64,000 nt of DNA from Bradyrhizobium huanghuaihaiense (GCF_007830635.1 NZ_VLLA01000008.1:237418-301417); one strand, 5' to 3'. Positions 1 through 8,625 are shown, counted from the first letter of the stretch. The notes: generated from the letters alone by a model not told the origin. A program made the numbers and translations.

Positions 1-138
1 CAAATTTGCTCGTCCGGCGCCGGCCCCGGCGGTTGCCGGAGCCGAATCAGCACCGCCTGAACTGGGGCACAGTTTCCGGCAGCCCACCCTGTCCGCGTAT
101 AGCGAATTGGGGCTTGTTTTGCCAAGCAAAACGCCTGC

Positions 139-170
139 CAAACGCGAAGGTGTGTACACCTTCGCGTTTG
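139..170. repeat. long perfect hairpin
   Basis: CAAACGCGAAGGTGT, loop GT, then its exact reverse complement. It could be a terminator for a gene left of the window, but it has no T-run on either side. Confidence 0.6.
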
Positions 171-199
171 CTGCGACCGCTAAGAGAAAATTAGCCCAG

Positions 200-243
200 G
201 CATGGTCCGGAAAAGTGCGAAGCGGTTTCCGGAAAGACCATGC
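200..243. repeat. short palindromic intergenic repeat
   Basis: GCATGGTC and GACCATGC flank inner arms CGGAAA/TTTCCG. From memory this pattern (catggtccgg ... agcggttt ... accatgctc) is a common dispersed intergenic repeat in Bradyrhizobium. Confidence 0.6.
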
Positions 244-257
244 TCAAATGACAATCT

Positions 258-282
258 AAAGCGCGACCACGGGTCGCGCTTT
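258..282 (-). terminator. probable lysC terminator
   Basis: AAAGCGCGACC / GGTCGCGCTTT form an 11-bp stem with a 3-nt loop. The stem overlaps the lysC stop codon. The T tract after the stem on the minus strand is short (TTT), so termination efficiency is uncertain. Confidence 0.5.
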
Positions 283-1537
283 AGGCCTGATCGAGGCCGT
301 AGAGCGTATGCAGGGTGCGCACCGCCAGCTCGGTATAGGCGGTGTCGATCAAAACCGAGAATTTGATCTCGGAGGTTGTAATGGCCCGGATGTTGATATT
401 CCGCCCCGCGAGGGCCGAGAACGCCTGGGCGGCGACGCCGGCGTGGCTGCGCATGCCGCTGCCGATCACCGAGATTTTTGCGACGTCGGTAGCGGTATCA
501 AGCCGGGCATAGCCGATCTTGGCCTTGGCGGCGGTAATCGTGTCCTTGGCGCGGGTGTAGTCGGCGGCCGGGACCGTGAAGGTGAGATCGGTGGTCTTGC
601 CGTCCTCGGAGACGTTCTGCACGATCATGTCGACGTTGATGTTGGCCTCGGCCAGCGGGCCGAAGATCGAGGCCGCAACGCCCGGCTTGTCCTGGATCTG
701 GCGCACCGAGATCTGGGCCTCGTCCTTCGAAAAGGCGATACCGGTAACGACGTGGTTTTCCATGATCTCCTCCTCGCCGCAGATCAGCGTGCCGGGCGGC
801 TGGTTGGCATGCGGGTCGATATCCTCGGGCTTGTCGAAGCTCGATCGGACGAAGATCGGCATGTTGTGGACCATGCCGAGTTCCACCGAGCGGACCTGGA
901 GCACTTTTGCGCCCTGCGAGGCCAGTTCCAGCATGTCCTCGAATGCGATCTTGTCGAGCCTCTTGGCCTTCGGCACGATTCGCGGGTCAGTAGTATAGAC
1001 GCCATCGACATCGGTGTAGATGTCGCAGCGGTCTGCCTTGACGGCTGCGGCGATCGCCACGGCCGAGGTGTCGGAGCCGCCGCGGCCGAGCGTGGTGATG
1101 CGGCCCGTTTCGGCGTTGATGCCCTGGAAGCCCGCGATGACGGCGACCTCCTTGCGCTCCTGGAAGCGCTTGATGATCTCGCTGCCGTCGATGTCCTCGA
1201 TCCGGGCCGAGGCATGGGCGTCGCTGGTCTTGATCGGGATCTGCCAGCCCTGCCAGGAGCGGGCCTGGATGCCCATGCTCTGCAGCACGATGGCAAGCAG
1301 GCCGGACGTGACCTGCTCGCCTGAGGCGACGACGGCGTCGTATTCGCGCGCGTCGTGCATCGGCGAGGCCTCGGTGCACCAGGCCACCAGCTCGTTGGTC
1401 TTGCCCGACATCGCCGAGACGACCACGGCCACTTCATGGCCGGCGTCCACCTCACGCTTCACATGACGTGCGACGTTGCGGATGCGTTCGATGTTGGCGA
1501 CGGATGTGCCGCCGAATTTCATCACGAGGCGGCTCAT
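281..1537 (-). CDS. lysC: aspartate kinase
   Basis: Phosphorylates L-aspartate to 4-phosphoaspartate, the first step towards lysine, threonine, methionine and diaminopimelate. The 418-residue protein starts with the kinase signature KFGGTS (residues 7-12), has the amino-acid kinase domain to about residue 250 and two C-terminal ACT domains (about 265-418) that bind the feedback inhibitor. Length is normal for the LysC type without a fused homoserine dehydrogenase. It stands alone here. The next genes to the right are divergent, and its stop lies in a hairpin. ATG start at the right end; identification is secure. Confidence 0.97.
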   Translation of the reverse strand: MSRLVMKFGGTSVANIERIRNVARHVKREVDAGHEVAVVVSAMSGKTNELVAWCTEASPMHDAREYDAVVASGEQVTSGLLAIVLQSMGIQARSWQGWQIPIKTSDAHASARIEDIDGSEIIKRFQERKEVAVIAGFQGINAETGRITTLGRGGSDTSAVAIAAAVKADRCDIYTDVDGVYTTDPRIVPKAKRLDKIAFEDMLELASQGAKVLQVRSVELGMVHNMPIFVRSSFDKPEDIDPHANQPPGTLICGEEEIMENHVVTGIAFSKDEAQISVRQIQDKPGVAASIFGPLAEANINVDMIVQNVSEDGKTTDLTFTVPAADYTRAKDTITAAKAKIGYARLDTATDVAKISVIGSGMRSHAGVAAQAFSALAGRNINIRAITTSEIKFSVLIDTAYTELAVRTLHTLYGLDQA

Positions 1538-1687
1538 GACGACGCGTGCATTCCCTCATAAGGATCAGTATGGTGACCCGCACCGGACGGGTGCCTGCGG
1601 ACACCGACCGCGCGTATACAGAGCGGCGGGGCCGGGGGCAAGCGGGTTCCTGCGGGGGCAGGTCGGGGGAGTGGGTTAACCAAGATC

Positions 1688-2155
1688 ATGGCGCGCTATA
1701 TCGACGAGATCCTGCAGCCGGGCGAGCGGGTGCTGTATTCGACCAACGCGCACTGGATCTTCTATTTTCCGGCGATTGTGGCCTGGATCGTGGCGCTGGT
1801 CCTGCTGATCCTGTCGCGGCAGGTCGCGGCCGACGGCCTCGTGATTCTGTGTCTCATCGCCGCGGGCGTGGCGGCTCTGCCGGCCCTGTTCTGGACCGTG
1901 AAGGGCTGGTTCCATCGCTTCAGCACCGAGACCGACGTCACCAATCTGCGGGTCGTTCACAAGACCGGGTTCATCAAGCGCCGCACCTTCGAGATGGCGC
2001 TGGACAAGGTCGAGAGCGTCGATGTCGATCAGAGCATTCTTGGACGTATTCTCAACTACGGCGACGTGACGATTCGCGGCGTCGGCGAGGGGATCGAGAC
2101 GATCAGGACCATCGCCTCGCCGCTCGCCTTCCGTAGTTCGATCACCACGCGGTAG
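1688..2155 (+). CDS. PH domain-containing membrane protein
   Basis: 155 residues. Two hydrophobic helices (about 27-47 and 50-70) are followed by a bacterial PH-like (bPH2/YdbT-type) beta domain containing the family pattern TNLRVVHKTGFIKRRTFEM and DKVESVDVDQSILGRILNYG. Such proteins sit in the inner membrane with the PH domain exposed; their role is not established. The stop is 14 bp before ubiG, so the two are probably co-transcribed. ATG start lies just behind a TTAACC sequence. Confidence 0.85.
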   Translation: MARYIDEILQPGERVLYSTNAHWIFYFPAIVAWIVALVLLILSRQVAADGLVILCLIAAGVAALPALFWTVKGWFHRFSTETDVTNLRVVHKTGFIKRRTFEMALDKVESVDVDQSILGRILNYGDVTIRGVGEGIETIRTIASPLAFRSSITTR

Positions 2156-2169
2156 GACCGCGCGTAACC

Positions 2170-2937
2170 ATGAGCATGCAGCAAAATACTTCCCTCTCCG
2201 CCCAGCCGGGCTCGACCGTCGACGCCGCCGAGATCGCGAAATTCTCAAAACTTTCGGCGGAGTGGTGGGACCCCAAGGGCAAGATGGCGCCGCTGCACCG
2301 GATCAACCCGCTGCGGCTCGGCTATATCCGCGACGCCGCCTGCCGCAAGTTCGAGCGCAACGTGCGCAGCCTGAACTGCCTCGGGTCCTTGCGCGTGCTC
2401 GACATCGGCTGCGGCGCCGGCCTGCTCTGCGAGCCGCTGTCGCGGCTGGGCGCGCAGGTCATCGGCGTCGATCCCTCGGTGAGCAACATCGCAGCGGCAA
2501 AGCTGCATGCCGACAAGAGCCATCTTGCGATCGACTATCGCTGCACCACGGTGGAAGAGATCGACCCGCGCGAGCGCTTCGACATCGTGCTGGCGATGGA
2601 GGTGGTCGAGCACGTCACCGACGTCGGCATGTTCCTGAAGCGCTGCGCCGCGATGCTGAAGCCGAACGGGCTGATGGTGGTCTCGACGCTGAACCGGAAC
2701 TGGAAGAGCTTTGCGCTCGCCATCGTCGGTGCCGAATACGTCCTGCGCTGGCTGCCGCGCGGCACGCATGAATGGAACAAGTTCGTCACCCCCGACGAAC
2801 TGACGAAATACCTTCTCGACAACCGCCTCGTCATCACCGAGCAGACCGGCGTCGTCTACTCACCCTTCGCCGACAAATGGAGCCTCTCGTCGGATATGGA
2901 CGTGAACTACATGGTGGTCGCGGAAGGGATGGTGTGA
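2170..2937 (+). CDS. ubiG: bifunctional ubiquinone O-methyltransferase UbiG
   Basis: SAM-dependent methyltransferase carrying out both O-methylations of ubiquinone biosynthesis. 255 residues. The N-terminal EIAKFSKLSAEWWDPKGKMAP block is diagnostic for UbiG, the SAM motif I is VLDIGCGAGLL (76-86), and VLAMEVVEHV follows at the post-I/II region. It shares its 5' neighbourhood with lysC, an arrangement common in Rhizobiales. The ATG at the start is followed by another at codon 3; either could be used. Confidence 0.96.
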   Translation: MSMQQNTSLSAQPGSTVDAAEIAKFSKLSAEWWDPKGKMAPLHRINPLRLGYIRDAACRKFERNVRSLNCLGSLRVLDIGCGAGLLCEPLSRLGAQVIGVDPSVSNIAAAKLHADKSHLAIDYRCTTVEEIDPRERFDIVLAMEVVEHVTDVGMFLKRCAAMLKPNGLMVVSTLNRNWKSFALAIVGAEYVLRWLPRGTHEWNKFVTPDELTKYLLDNRLVITEQTGVVYSPFADKWSLSSDMDVNYMVVAEGMV

Positions 2938-2978
2938 ACTACCGTGGGTGAGGTACGAGCCGTTACTCCGAGACTGGC

Positions 2979-3014
2979 GTCGTCCCTGCGAACGCAGGGA
3001 CCCATAACCACAGG
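2979..3014 (+). repeat. family A repeat, single arm
   Basis: A solo copy of the arm found paired elsewhere: GTCGTCCCTGCGAACGCAGG followed by GACCCATAACCACAGG. The opposite arm is missing. It lies 33 bp before the GIY-YIG start codon. Confidence 0.8.
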
Positions 3015-3047
3015 CCCCTGTAGTTAGCAAAGATAGGCGCCCCGAGC

Positions 3048-3317
3048 TTGTACTACGTCTACATCCTCGCCAGCCGCCATCACGGAACGCTCTATATCGG
3101 CGTCACCAACTCACTCCAGAAACGCCTGGAGCAGCACCGCGCCGGCAAGGGCTCCGAGTTCGTCAAGCGCTATGGCGTAAACCGGCTCGTCTACACCGAG
3201 GCCTACGAGCGGGCGGAAGAGGCGATCGCCCGCGAAAAACAGCTAAAGCGCTGGAAGATCGAGCTGATCGAGCGGGACAATCCGGAGTGGCGTGACCTGA
3301 GCGATCTCTTGGTTTGA
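3048..3317 (+). CDS. GIY-YIG nuclease family protein
   Basis: Small 89-residue single-domain GIY-YIG protein of the UPF0213/YhbQ type. The YYVYILASRHHGTLYIGVTN start is the nuclease core (the GIY position reads YVY, the YIG is intact), followed by KRLEQHR with the usual catalytic arginine and the VYTEAYERAEEAIAREKQLKRWK block typical of this subfamily. The start codon is TTG with only a weak upstream purine stretch. The gene is flanked within about 33 bp on each side by family A repeats (2979-3014 and 3345-3473), which suggests a functional or mobile link. Cellular role unknown. Confidence 0.88.
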   Translation: MYYVYILASRHHGTLYIGVTNSLQKRLEQHRAGKGSEFVKRYGVNRLVYTEAYERAEEAIAREKQLKRWKIELIERDNPEWRDLSDLLV

Positions 3318-3344
3318 CGGTGTGAGCGCTGCCAAGCAAATGCT

Positions 3345-3473
3345 GTCGTCCCTGCGAACGCAGGGACCCATACCGCGGAATCCATCGGTGGCGGACGATG
3401 TTGGACTCACGGGTTGGCAGCCTCCGCAAAACTGCTCCCTGGGGTTATGGGTCCCTGCGTTCGCAGGGACGAC
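3345..3473. repeat. family A paired inverted repeat
   Basis: Outer arms GTCGTCCCTGCGAACGCAGG and its reverse complement, each arm itself a hairpin. The left inner flank is the CCATACCGCG type and the right inner flank is the TCC(C)TGGGGTTATGGG type. Starts 28 bp after the GIY-YIG stop. Confidence 0.9.
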
Positions 3474-3584
3474 AGCGGAGTTTGTAGCGAGAGCATCGCA
3501 CCCATGACATCCGCGTGATTGACCTGCTTCGCCGCTGGCGGCAGGTTGTTGACCGAGCTCTTCAGTCCCCCCTATGCCACCCCC

Positions 3585-4484
3585 ATGCTCACCGTCACCA
3601 GCCTCTGGATTCCCTTCACCGTCATTGCTGCGCTCGGCCAGGTCGCGCGCAATGCGATGCAGCGGTCGTTGACGAAGCCGCTGGGGACCTGGGGCGCGAC
3701 CAATATCCGCTTCCTGTTCGGCTTCCCGTTCTCGCTGCTGTTTCTCGGCGTGGTGCTGGTCGCGACCGGCGATCATATCGGTATGCCGCCGGCCGTATTC
3801 TGGCCGTGGCTGCTGCTCGGCGCGCTCAGCCAGATCGTTGCCACCGGCCTGATGCTGCTCGCGATGAACGACCGCTCCTTCGTGGTGACGACGGCCTACC
3901 TCAAGACCGAGGCGATCCAGACCGCGATCTTCGGCTTCGTCTTCCTCGGCGATCATCTGACCTGGCTCAAGGTGTTGGCGATCGTGATCGCGACCGTCGG
4001 CGTCGTCATCACCGCGCTGCGCCCCGGCGGGGAGAAGAGTTTTGCGGAATTGAAGCCGACCATCACCGGCCTCGTCGCCGCGGCGGCGTTCGCGCTCTCA
4101 GCGGTTGGTTTTCGCGGCGCGATCATCACCGTGCCGAACGTGTCGTTCGTGACGGCCTCGTCGTTCACGCTGGTGCTCGGCCTGTTCGTGCAGACGCTGG
4201 TGCTGACGATCTACCTGCTCTGGCGCGCGCCGGACGTGCTGCGCGGCATCCTCGGCATGTGGCGGCCGTCGATGCTGGCTGGCTTCACGGGCGCCTTCGC
4301 CTCGCAGTTCTGGTTCCTGGCCTTCGCGCTGACGGCGGCCGCCAATGTCCGCACGCTCGCATTGATCGAGGTGCTGTTCGCGCAAGGCGTCGCCTACTAC
4401 TCGTTCAAGCAGCCGATCGCGCCGCGCGAGCTTATCGGCATCGCGCTGATCGTGATTGGCGTTGCGGTGCTGGTGGGGGCCTAA
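3585..4484 (+). CDS. DMT (EamA) family transporter
   Basis: 299-residue inner-membrane protein with about ten hydrophobic helices in two EamA repeats (about 10-135 and 150-298). Drug/metabolite transporters of this family export small metabolites; the substrate cannot be read from sequence. I start at the ATG opening MLTVTSLWIPFT because the longer upstream frame is not hydrophobic and runs into the repeat region. The 3' end overlaps the convergent DUF1178 gene by 4 bp. Confidence 0.88.
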   Translation: MLTVTSLWIPFTVIAALGQVARNAMQRSLTKPLGTWGATNIRFLFGFPFSLLFLGVVLVATGDHIGMPPAVFWPWLLLGALSQIVATGLMLLAMNDRSFVVTTAYLKTEAIQTAIFGFVFLGDHLTWLKVLAIVIATVGVVITALRPGGEKSFAELKPTITGLVAAAAFALSAVGFRGAIITVPNVSFVTASSFTLVLGLFVQTLVLTIYLLWRAPDVLRGILGMWRPSMLAGFTGAFASQFWFLAFALTAAANVRTLALIEVLFAQGVAYYSFKQPIAPRELIGIALIVIGVAVLVGA

Positions 4485-4963
4485 TTCCGGTCTTCCGGCA
4501 GCGTCGGCAGCGGCGAGACCTCGATGCCTTCGTCGATCAGCGACTTTGCCTCTTCGGGCGAGGCCTCGCCGTAGATCGGGCGGTGCTCCTTGTCGCCGTA
4601 ATGCATGGCGCGGGCTTCGTTCGCAAAACGCTCGCCGACATTGTCGGCGTTCTTGACGATGTGATCGCGCAGCTCCTTGAGCTTGGCGCGCAGCTCGCGC
4701 TCCTGCGACATCAGCAGCGAGGTCGGCCCTGACGGCGCAGCCTCGGGCGTGGTCGCAGCCACGGGTTCCGGCGGCGGTGTCGCGCGCCCGCGGCCCTTCT
4801 TGCCGACGATGCGCGGAGCCATGATCGCCTTGTCGACCTTGGCCGAGCCGCAGATCGGGCAGGTCACGAGCTTGCGCTTTACCTGCGACTCATAGGCCGA
4901 CGAGCTCTGGAACCAGCTCTCGAAGGCGTGGTTACGGTCGCAATGGAGCGCATAGCGGATCAT
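4481..4963 (-). CDS. DUF1178 family zinc-ribbon protein
   Basis: 160 residues. MIRYALHCDRNHAFESWFQSS at the N-terminus and a CPICGS pair (about residues 35-40) give the DUF1178 zinc-ribbon-like start, and the C-terminal half (ERELRAKLKELRDHIVKNAD...) is helical. Function unknown. It is the last gene of the comF-grxC-nitrilase-DUF1178 operon and its ATG overlaps the nitrilase stop by 4 bp (ATGA), indicating translational coupling. Confidence 0.9.
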   Translation of the reverse strand: MIRYALHCDRNHAFESWFQSSSAYESQVKRKLVTCPICGSAKVDKAIMAPRIVGKKGRGRATPPPEPVAATTPEAAPSGPTSLLMSQERELRAKLKELRDHIVKNADNVGERFANEARAMHYGDKEHRPIYGEASPEEAKSLIDEGIEVSPLPTLPEDRN

Positions 4964-5838
4964 GCCGATCCCCGTACGAGGTGCAGATGGTCCGGCCCGG
5001 CCTTGGGGTCGGCGACGCCGAAGCGGCGGCCATGCTGGAGCGAGGGAATTGCGCGGCGCGCGGTCTCGACCTTGGCCGGGTCGATCTTCGCCATGATGAT
5101 GCCGGGCTCGACATCGCCCTCGGCGAGGATCTCGCCCCAGGGATCGATGATCAGCGAGTGACCATAGGTCTCGCGCTTGTTCTCATGCAGGCCTGCCTGC
5201 GCCGCGGCAAAGATGAAGCAGCCGGTCTCGATTGCGCGGGAACGCAGCAGCACGTGCCAATGCGCTTCACCGGTCTTGCGGGTGAAGGCGGACGGCACCG
5301 TGATGAAGTAGGCGCCGCTCTCGGCCAGCGCGCGGTACAGCGCGGGGAAGCGCACGTCGTAGCAGATCGTCAGTCCGACCCGGCCCCAGGGCAGGTCGGA
5401 GATCACGGCGGTCTCGCCCGGCTGGTAGTTGGCGGATTCGCGATAGCTCTCGCCGTCCGGCAGCTCGATGTCAAACATGTGGATCTTGTCGTAGCTCGCG
5501 AGCACATTGCCCTCGGGCCCGATCAGGAAGGAACGGTTGACCGCTTTCTCCTCCGAGAAGCGCAGCGCTAGCGAGCCGACATGGATGTGGATCTTCAGCT
5601 CCGCCGCCAGCGCGCGGTAGGCCTTCAGCGAAGTGTCGTCCTCTTCGCTCTGGAGATGCTCGAACAGCGCCTTGCGGTTCAGCTGCATCATGTTGCTGAC
5701 TTCGGGCGTCTGCACGTAGTCGGCGCCGCCCGCAGCAGCCTGCCGGATCAGCCTGGTGGCCTGCGCAAGGCTGGGCTCCGGCAACAGACCGGTGCGCATC
5801 TGCACCATCGCGGCGGTGAAGGTCCTATTGTCGCTCAT
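4960..5838 (-). CDS. carbon-nitrogen hydrolase (Nit family)
   Basis: 292-residue nitrilase-superfamily amidohydrolase. The triad is visible: Glu in the VQTPEVSNM region, Lys in DKIHMFDIELP and Cys in GLTICYDVRFPALYR. The family most like this (Nit1/Nit2) hydrolyses deaminated glutathione or omega-amides, a metabolite-repair role. That fits its position directly behind the glutaredoxin gene, but substrate is inference. 4-bp overlaps with both operon neighbours. Confidence 0.93.
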   Translation of the reverse strand: MSDNRTFTAAMVQMRTGLLPEPSLAQATRLIRQAAAGGADYVQTPEVSNMMQLNRKALFEHLQSEEDDTSLKAYRALAAELKIHIHVGSLALRFSEEKAVNRSFLIGPEGNVLASYDKIHMFDIELPDGESYRESANYQPGETAVISDLPWGRVGLTICYDVRFPALYRALAESGAYFITVPSAFTRKTGEAHWHVLLRSRAIETGCFIFAAAQAGLHENKRETYGHSLIIDPWGEILAEGDVEPGIIMAKIDPAKVETARRAIPSLQHGRRFGVADPKAGPDHLHLVRGSA

Positions 5839-6110
5839 GATACCGCCTTCACGCTTTCGAGCAGGCCGTCGAGCTTGCCCTCGCGGTCCAGCGCGTAGAG
5901 GTCATCGCAGCCGCCGACATGGGTGCCGCCGATCCAGATCTGCGGGAAGGTCGAGCCGTCGCCGGCGCGGTCGTACATCTCCTGGCGCCAGGTTGGGTTC
6001 TTGGCGACGTCGAACTCGGCGAAGGTCGCCTTCTTGCGGGTCAGCAGGGACCTCGCGGCGGAACAATAGCCGCAGCCCGGCCGGGTGTAGATCTCGACAG
6101 CAGCAGTCAT
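5835..6110 (-). CDS. grxC: glutaredoxin 3
   Basis: About 91 residues. YTRPGCGYCSAA carries the dithiol CGYC active site, and TFPQIWIGGTHVGGCDDLYALD has the cis-Pro and GG(C)DD glutathione-binding motifs of GrxC. I prefer the ATG opening MTAAVEIYTRPG; an in-frame ATG 18 bp upstream (6128) is possible. Overlaps the nitrilase start by 4 bp and follows comF by about 47 bp. Confidence 0.93.
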   Translation of the reverse strand: MTAAVEIYTRPGCGYCSAARSLLTRKKATFAEFDVAKNPTWRQEMYDRAGDGSTFPQIWIGGTHVGGCDDLYALDREGKLDGLLESVKAVS

Positions 6111-6157
6111 CTCGTCTGGCGCTTTCATGTCATGAATTCATTGAATTATATGGGACT

Positions 6158-6955
6158 TCACCTGACCTCCACAACCCGGGCGAACACCAGCACGTCAACC
6201 TGGGCTGCCTTGGCACGGAGCAGGGCGCGCGCGCAGGCATCCAATGTCGCACCCGAGGTCAGGACATCGTCGATCAGGACGACGCGGCGGCCCTGGACCT
6301 CGGCCTGACGGTCCGGAGATACCTGGAATGCGCCCTGCACATTGGTGGCGCGCTGGGCCCGCGACAGGCCGATCTGCTGCTCGGTGGCGCGCACCCGCCG
6401 CAGCACGTCGCCACGCACCTTGACGCCGCTCTGCCGCTCGATCACGCGCGCCAGCGCTCCGGACTGGTTGTAGCGGCGGCGCCAGGCCCGCCGCCAATGC
6501 AGGGGCACCGGCACCAGCATGTCGGCGCCGGTCAGCAGCCCGCCACCCGCGCGTGCCATCCAGCGGCCCATGGCCGGTGCCAGGTCGGTGCGGTCCTGGT
6601 ATTTCAGCGCATGCACCAGCGTGCGCGCGACGTCATCATAGCGCACCGCCGCGCGGGCACGCTGGTAGGCCGGCGGGCTCGCGATCGCCTCCATCGACAG
6701 CATGTCGGGGCCGGGATCATAGACGAAGGGAATGCCGAGCCGCGGACAATAGGGCCGCTCGATGAACGACAGGCGCGCCCAGCACGCCGCACACACGCCC
6801 TCGCCGTCCACCGGCTCGCGGCAGGACACGCACAGCGTCGGCAGCGCAATGTCGAGGGCGAGCCGCGCCGCGCGTGACAGCACGTGGCGGCCAGCCGTCC
6901 ATGCGGCACGCAGCGGTGCGGCGATAGAACGGGCTGGGGCGGCGTCGGTTTCCAT
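6158..6955 (-). CDS. ComF family phosphoribosyltransferase-like protein
   Basis: 265 residues. It has an N-terminal Cys-rich element (CVSCREP...CAACW) and a C-terminal type I PRTase fold with the PRPP loop RVVLIDDVLTSGATLDACAR. In naturally competent bacteria ComF helps DNA uptake; in alphaproteobacteria the role is not defined. First gene of the minus-strand operon running into grxC. Confidence 0.92.
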   Translation of the reverse strand: METDAAPARSIAAPLRAAWTAGRHVLSRAARLALDIALPTLCVSCREPVDGEGVCAACWARLSFIERPYCPRLGIPFVYDPGPDMLSMEAIASPPAYQRARAAVRYDDVARTLVHALKYQDRTDLAPAMGRWMARAGGGLLTGADMLVPVPLHWRRAWRRRYNQSGALARVIERQSGVKVRGDVLRRVRATEQQIGLSRAQRATNVQGAFQVSPDRQAEVQGRRVVLIDDVLTSGATLDACARALLRAKAAQVDVLVFARVVEVR

Positions 6956-6996
6956 GCGGGAAGGCTAGCGTTCTGCTTGCCGCGCCTCAAGCCGCT

Positions 6997-7166
6997 CTCT
7001 CGTGCCCCCGGACGCAGCGCAGCGCCCCCGGCGATGCGAAGCATCGTCCGGTGCGGTGCGCTGCAGAGCCGGGGCCCATCTCACCGCAGCATATGGCGTT
7101 GCCTTCTGGGTCCCGGCTCTGCGCAGCAGCGCCAAGAGCGCTGCAGCGCGTCCGGGACACGAGAGA
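6997..7166. repeat. family E paired inverted repeat
   Basis: CTCTCGTGCCCCCGGACGCA at the left and the complementary ...GTCCGGGACACGAGAG at the right enclose GC-rich repeats of GCAGCGC type. Its right arm reaches the ribosome binding site of the methyltransferase gene. A second copy is at 8059-8178. Confidence 0.75.
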
Positions 7167-7176
7167 GGAGATTGCA

Positions 7177-8055
7177 ATGACCAGCATGATCGGCGTAACC
7201 AGCGGCATGGTCCAGAACCCCCAAACCCCGCCCGCCCTGTTTGATCGTGCCTTGCTGCATGCGCGGCAGCAGCGCGCGCAGGCACAAGGTGCCGTGAGCT
7301 TCCTGCTCGATCGGGTCGGCGAGGACATGTCCGACCGGTTGGCCGCAGTGATGCGGGAGTTTCATGCGCCGGTCGATCTCTGGAGCCCCGGCGAGGGTCT
7401 GGCCTCGCTGCGCGCGCACCTTCCGTCAATCGAACGGCTCGCGCTCGATGCGGCCGGCGCCGAAAAACTGCCTTTCGCGCCGGAAAGCCTCGATCTCGTC
7501 GTCTCGGCGCTGGCGCTGCAATTCGTCAACGACCTGCCGGGCGTTTTCGCGCAAATCCGTCGCGCGCTGAAGCCGGATGGGCTGCTGCTTGCCGCGATGA
7601 TCGGCGGCGACAGCCTGTCCGAGCTGCGGCAGGCCTTTGCCGCGGCGGAAGCTGAATGTGAGGGCGGTGTGTCGCCGCGTGTCGCGCCCTTCGCTGACCT
7701 TCGCGACGTCGGCGCGCTGTTGCAGCGGGCGGGCTTCGCGTTGCCGGTGACCGACGTCGACCGCGTCGTGGTGCGCTATGGCAATGCGTTCGCGCTGATG
7801 CAGGATCTCCGCCGCATGGGCGCGGCCAACGTGCTGATCGAACGCCGCCGCACACCGAGCCGCCGCGCGACGTTGCTGCGGATGGCCGAGATCTATGCCG
7901 AGCGCTTTGCCGATGCCGACGGACGCATCCGCGCGACATTCGACATCATCTGGCTCTCCGGCTGGGCGCCGCATGCGAGCCAGCAGCAGCCACTCAAGCC
8001 GGGGTCGGCGAAAGCGAGCCTGGCGGAGGCGGTGAGGAAGGCGGGGAAGGAGTGA
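7177..8055 (+). CDS. class I SAM-dependent methyltransferase (NDUFAF5-like)
   Basis: 292 residues starting MTSMIGVTSG. The ATG is preceded by GAGAGGAG at good spacing; the open frame upstream of it lies in a repeat. The C-terminal half of the methyltransferase core is clear (AEKLPFAPESLDLVVSALAL, DLPGVFAQIRRALKPDGLLLAAMIGG), but motif I is degenerate (FHAPVDLWSPG), as in NDUFAF5/C20orf7 and some BioC-like proteins. NDUFAF5 acts in complex I assembly; assignment here is by resemblance only. Confidence 0.85.
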   Translation: MTSMIGVTSGMVQNPQTPPALFDRALLHARQQRAQAQGAVSFLLDRVGEDMSDRLAAVMREFHAPVDLWSPGEGLASLRAHLPSIERLALDAAGAEKLPFAPESLDLVVSALALQFVNDLPGVFAQIRRALKPDGLLLAAMIGGDSLSELRQAFAAAEAECEGGVSPRVAPFADLRDVGALLQRAGFALPVTDVDRVVVRYGNAFALMQDLRRMGAANVLIERRRTPSRRATLLRMAEIYAERFADADGRIRATFDIIWLSGWAPHASQQQPLKPGSAKASLAEAVRKAGKE

Positions 8056-8058
8056 CGC

Positions 8059-8178
8059 GTGTCCCGGACGCGCTGCAGCGTTCTTACGCTGCTGCGCAGA
8101 GCCGGGACCCAGCCTGCCGCTAGCATGGGCCCCGGCTCAGCAGCGCACCGCAAGAGCGCTGCGCTGCGTCCGGGGCAC
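8059..8178. repeat. family E paired inverted repeat
   Basis: GTGTCCCGGACGCGCTGCAG at the left, GCGCTGCGTCCGGGGCAC at the right. Second copy of the 6997-7166 element; the two bracket the methyltransferase gene. Confidence 0.75.
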
Positions 8179-8185
8179 AGCGGGC

Positions 8186-8596
8186 TCACATCAGCAAATC
8201 AATCAGATGCGGGATCAGCGGAATGTCCGCGGGCGGCATCGGGTAGTCGCGCAGCTTGTTGGCGCGGACCCAGGCGAGGTTCTGGCCCTCGCGTGCAGTC
8301 ACCATCCCTTCCCAGCGCCGGCAGATGTAGAGCGGCATCAACAGATGAAACGTCTCGTAGCCGTAGCTGGCGAAAGTCAGCGGCGCCAGGCACGGCTCGG
8401 CGACGGTGATGCCGAGCTCCTCGTGCAGTTCTCGGATCAGGCTCTGCTCCGGCCGTTCGCCCGGCTCGAGCTTGCCGCCGGGGAATTCCCACAGGCCGGC
8501 CAGTGTCTTGCCTTCGGGGCGCTGCGCGATCAGGACGCGCTTGTCGGCGTCCACCAGCGCGCAGGCCACCACCAGTGTCAGTTTGAGATCGGCCAT
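8186..8596 (-). CDS. mutT: 8-oxo-dGTP diphosphatase (Nudix)
   Basis: 136 residues. The Nudix box is complete: GGKLEPGERPEQSLIRELHE followed by ELGI (about 40-63). LTLVVACALVDADKRVLIAQRPEGKTLAGLWEFPGG is the classical MutT N-terminus. It sanitises 8-oxo-dGTP in the nucleotide pool. The frame stays open far upstream, antisense to the TadG-like gene, but the family start is the ATG of MADLKLTL. Confidence 0.94.
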   Translation of the reverse strand: MADLKLTLVVACALVDADKRVLIAQRPEGKTLAGLWEFPGGKLEPGERPEQSLIRELHEELGITVAEPCLAPLTFASYGYETFHLLMPLYICRRWEGMVTAREGQNLAWVRANKLRDYPMPPADIPLIPHLIDLLM

Positions 8597-8625
8597 GCCT
8601 GAAGTCGCTCGCTGAGGATGGGGCC

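Larger units (their letters stand above)
1..280. other. left-edge intergenic segment
   Basis: No gene that I can support lies here. The segment holds a 15-bp perfect inverted repeat with a 2-nt loop (139-170, arm CAAACGCGAAGGTGT), then a second inverted repeat (200-243, GCATGGTC...GACCATGC) of the short kind scattered through Bradyrhizobium genomes, then the lysC terminator. One plus-strand frame is open from base 2 to about 259, but it reads straight through both palindromes, so I do not call it a gene. Confidence 0.5.

Noticed and set aside
2..259. Open plus-strand frame from the left edge as the end of a gene
   Set aside because: It passes through two palindromic elements and shows no domain; chance open frames of this length are common at this GC content.
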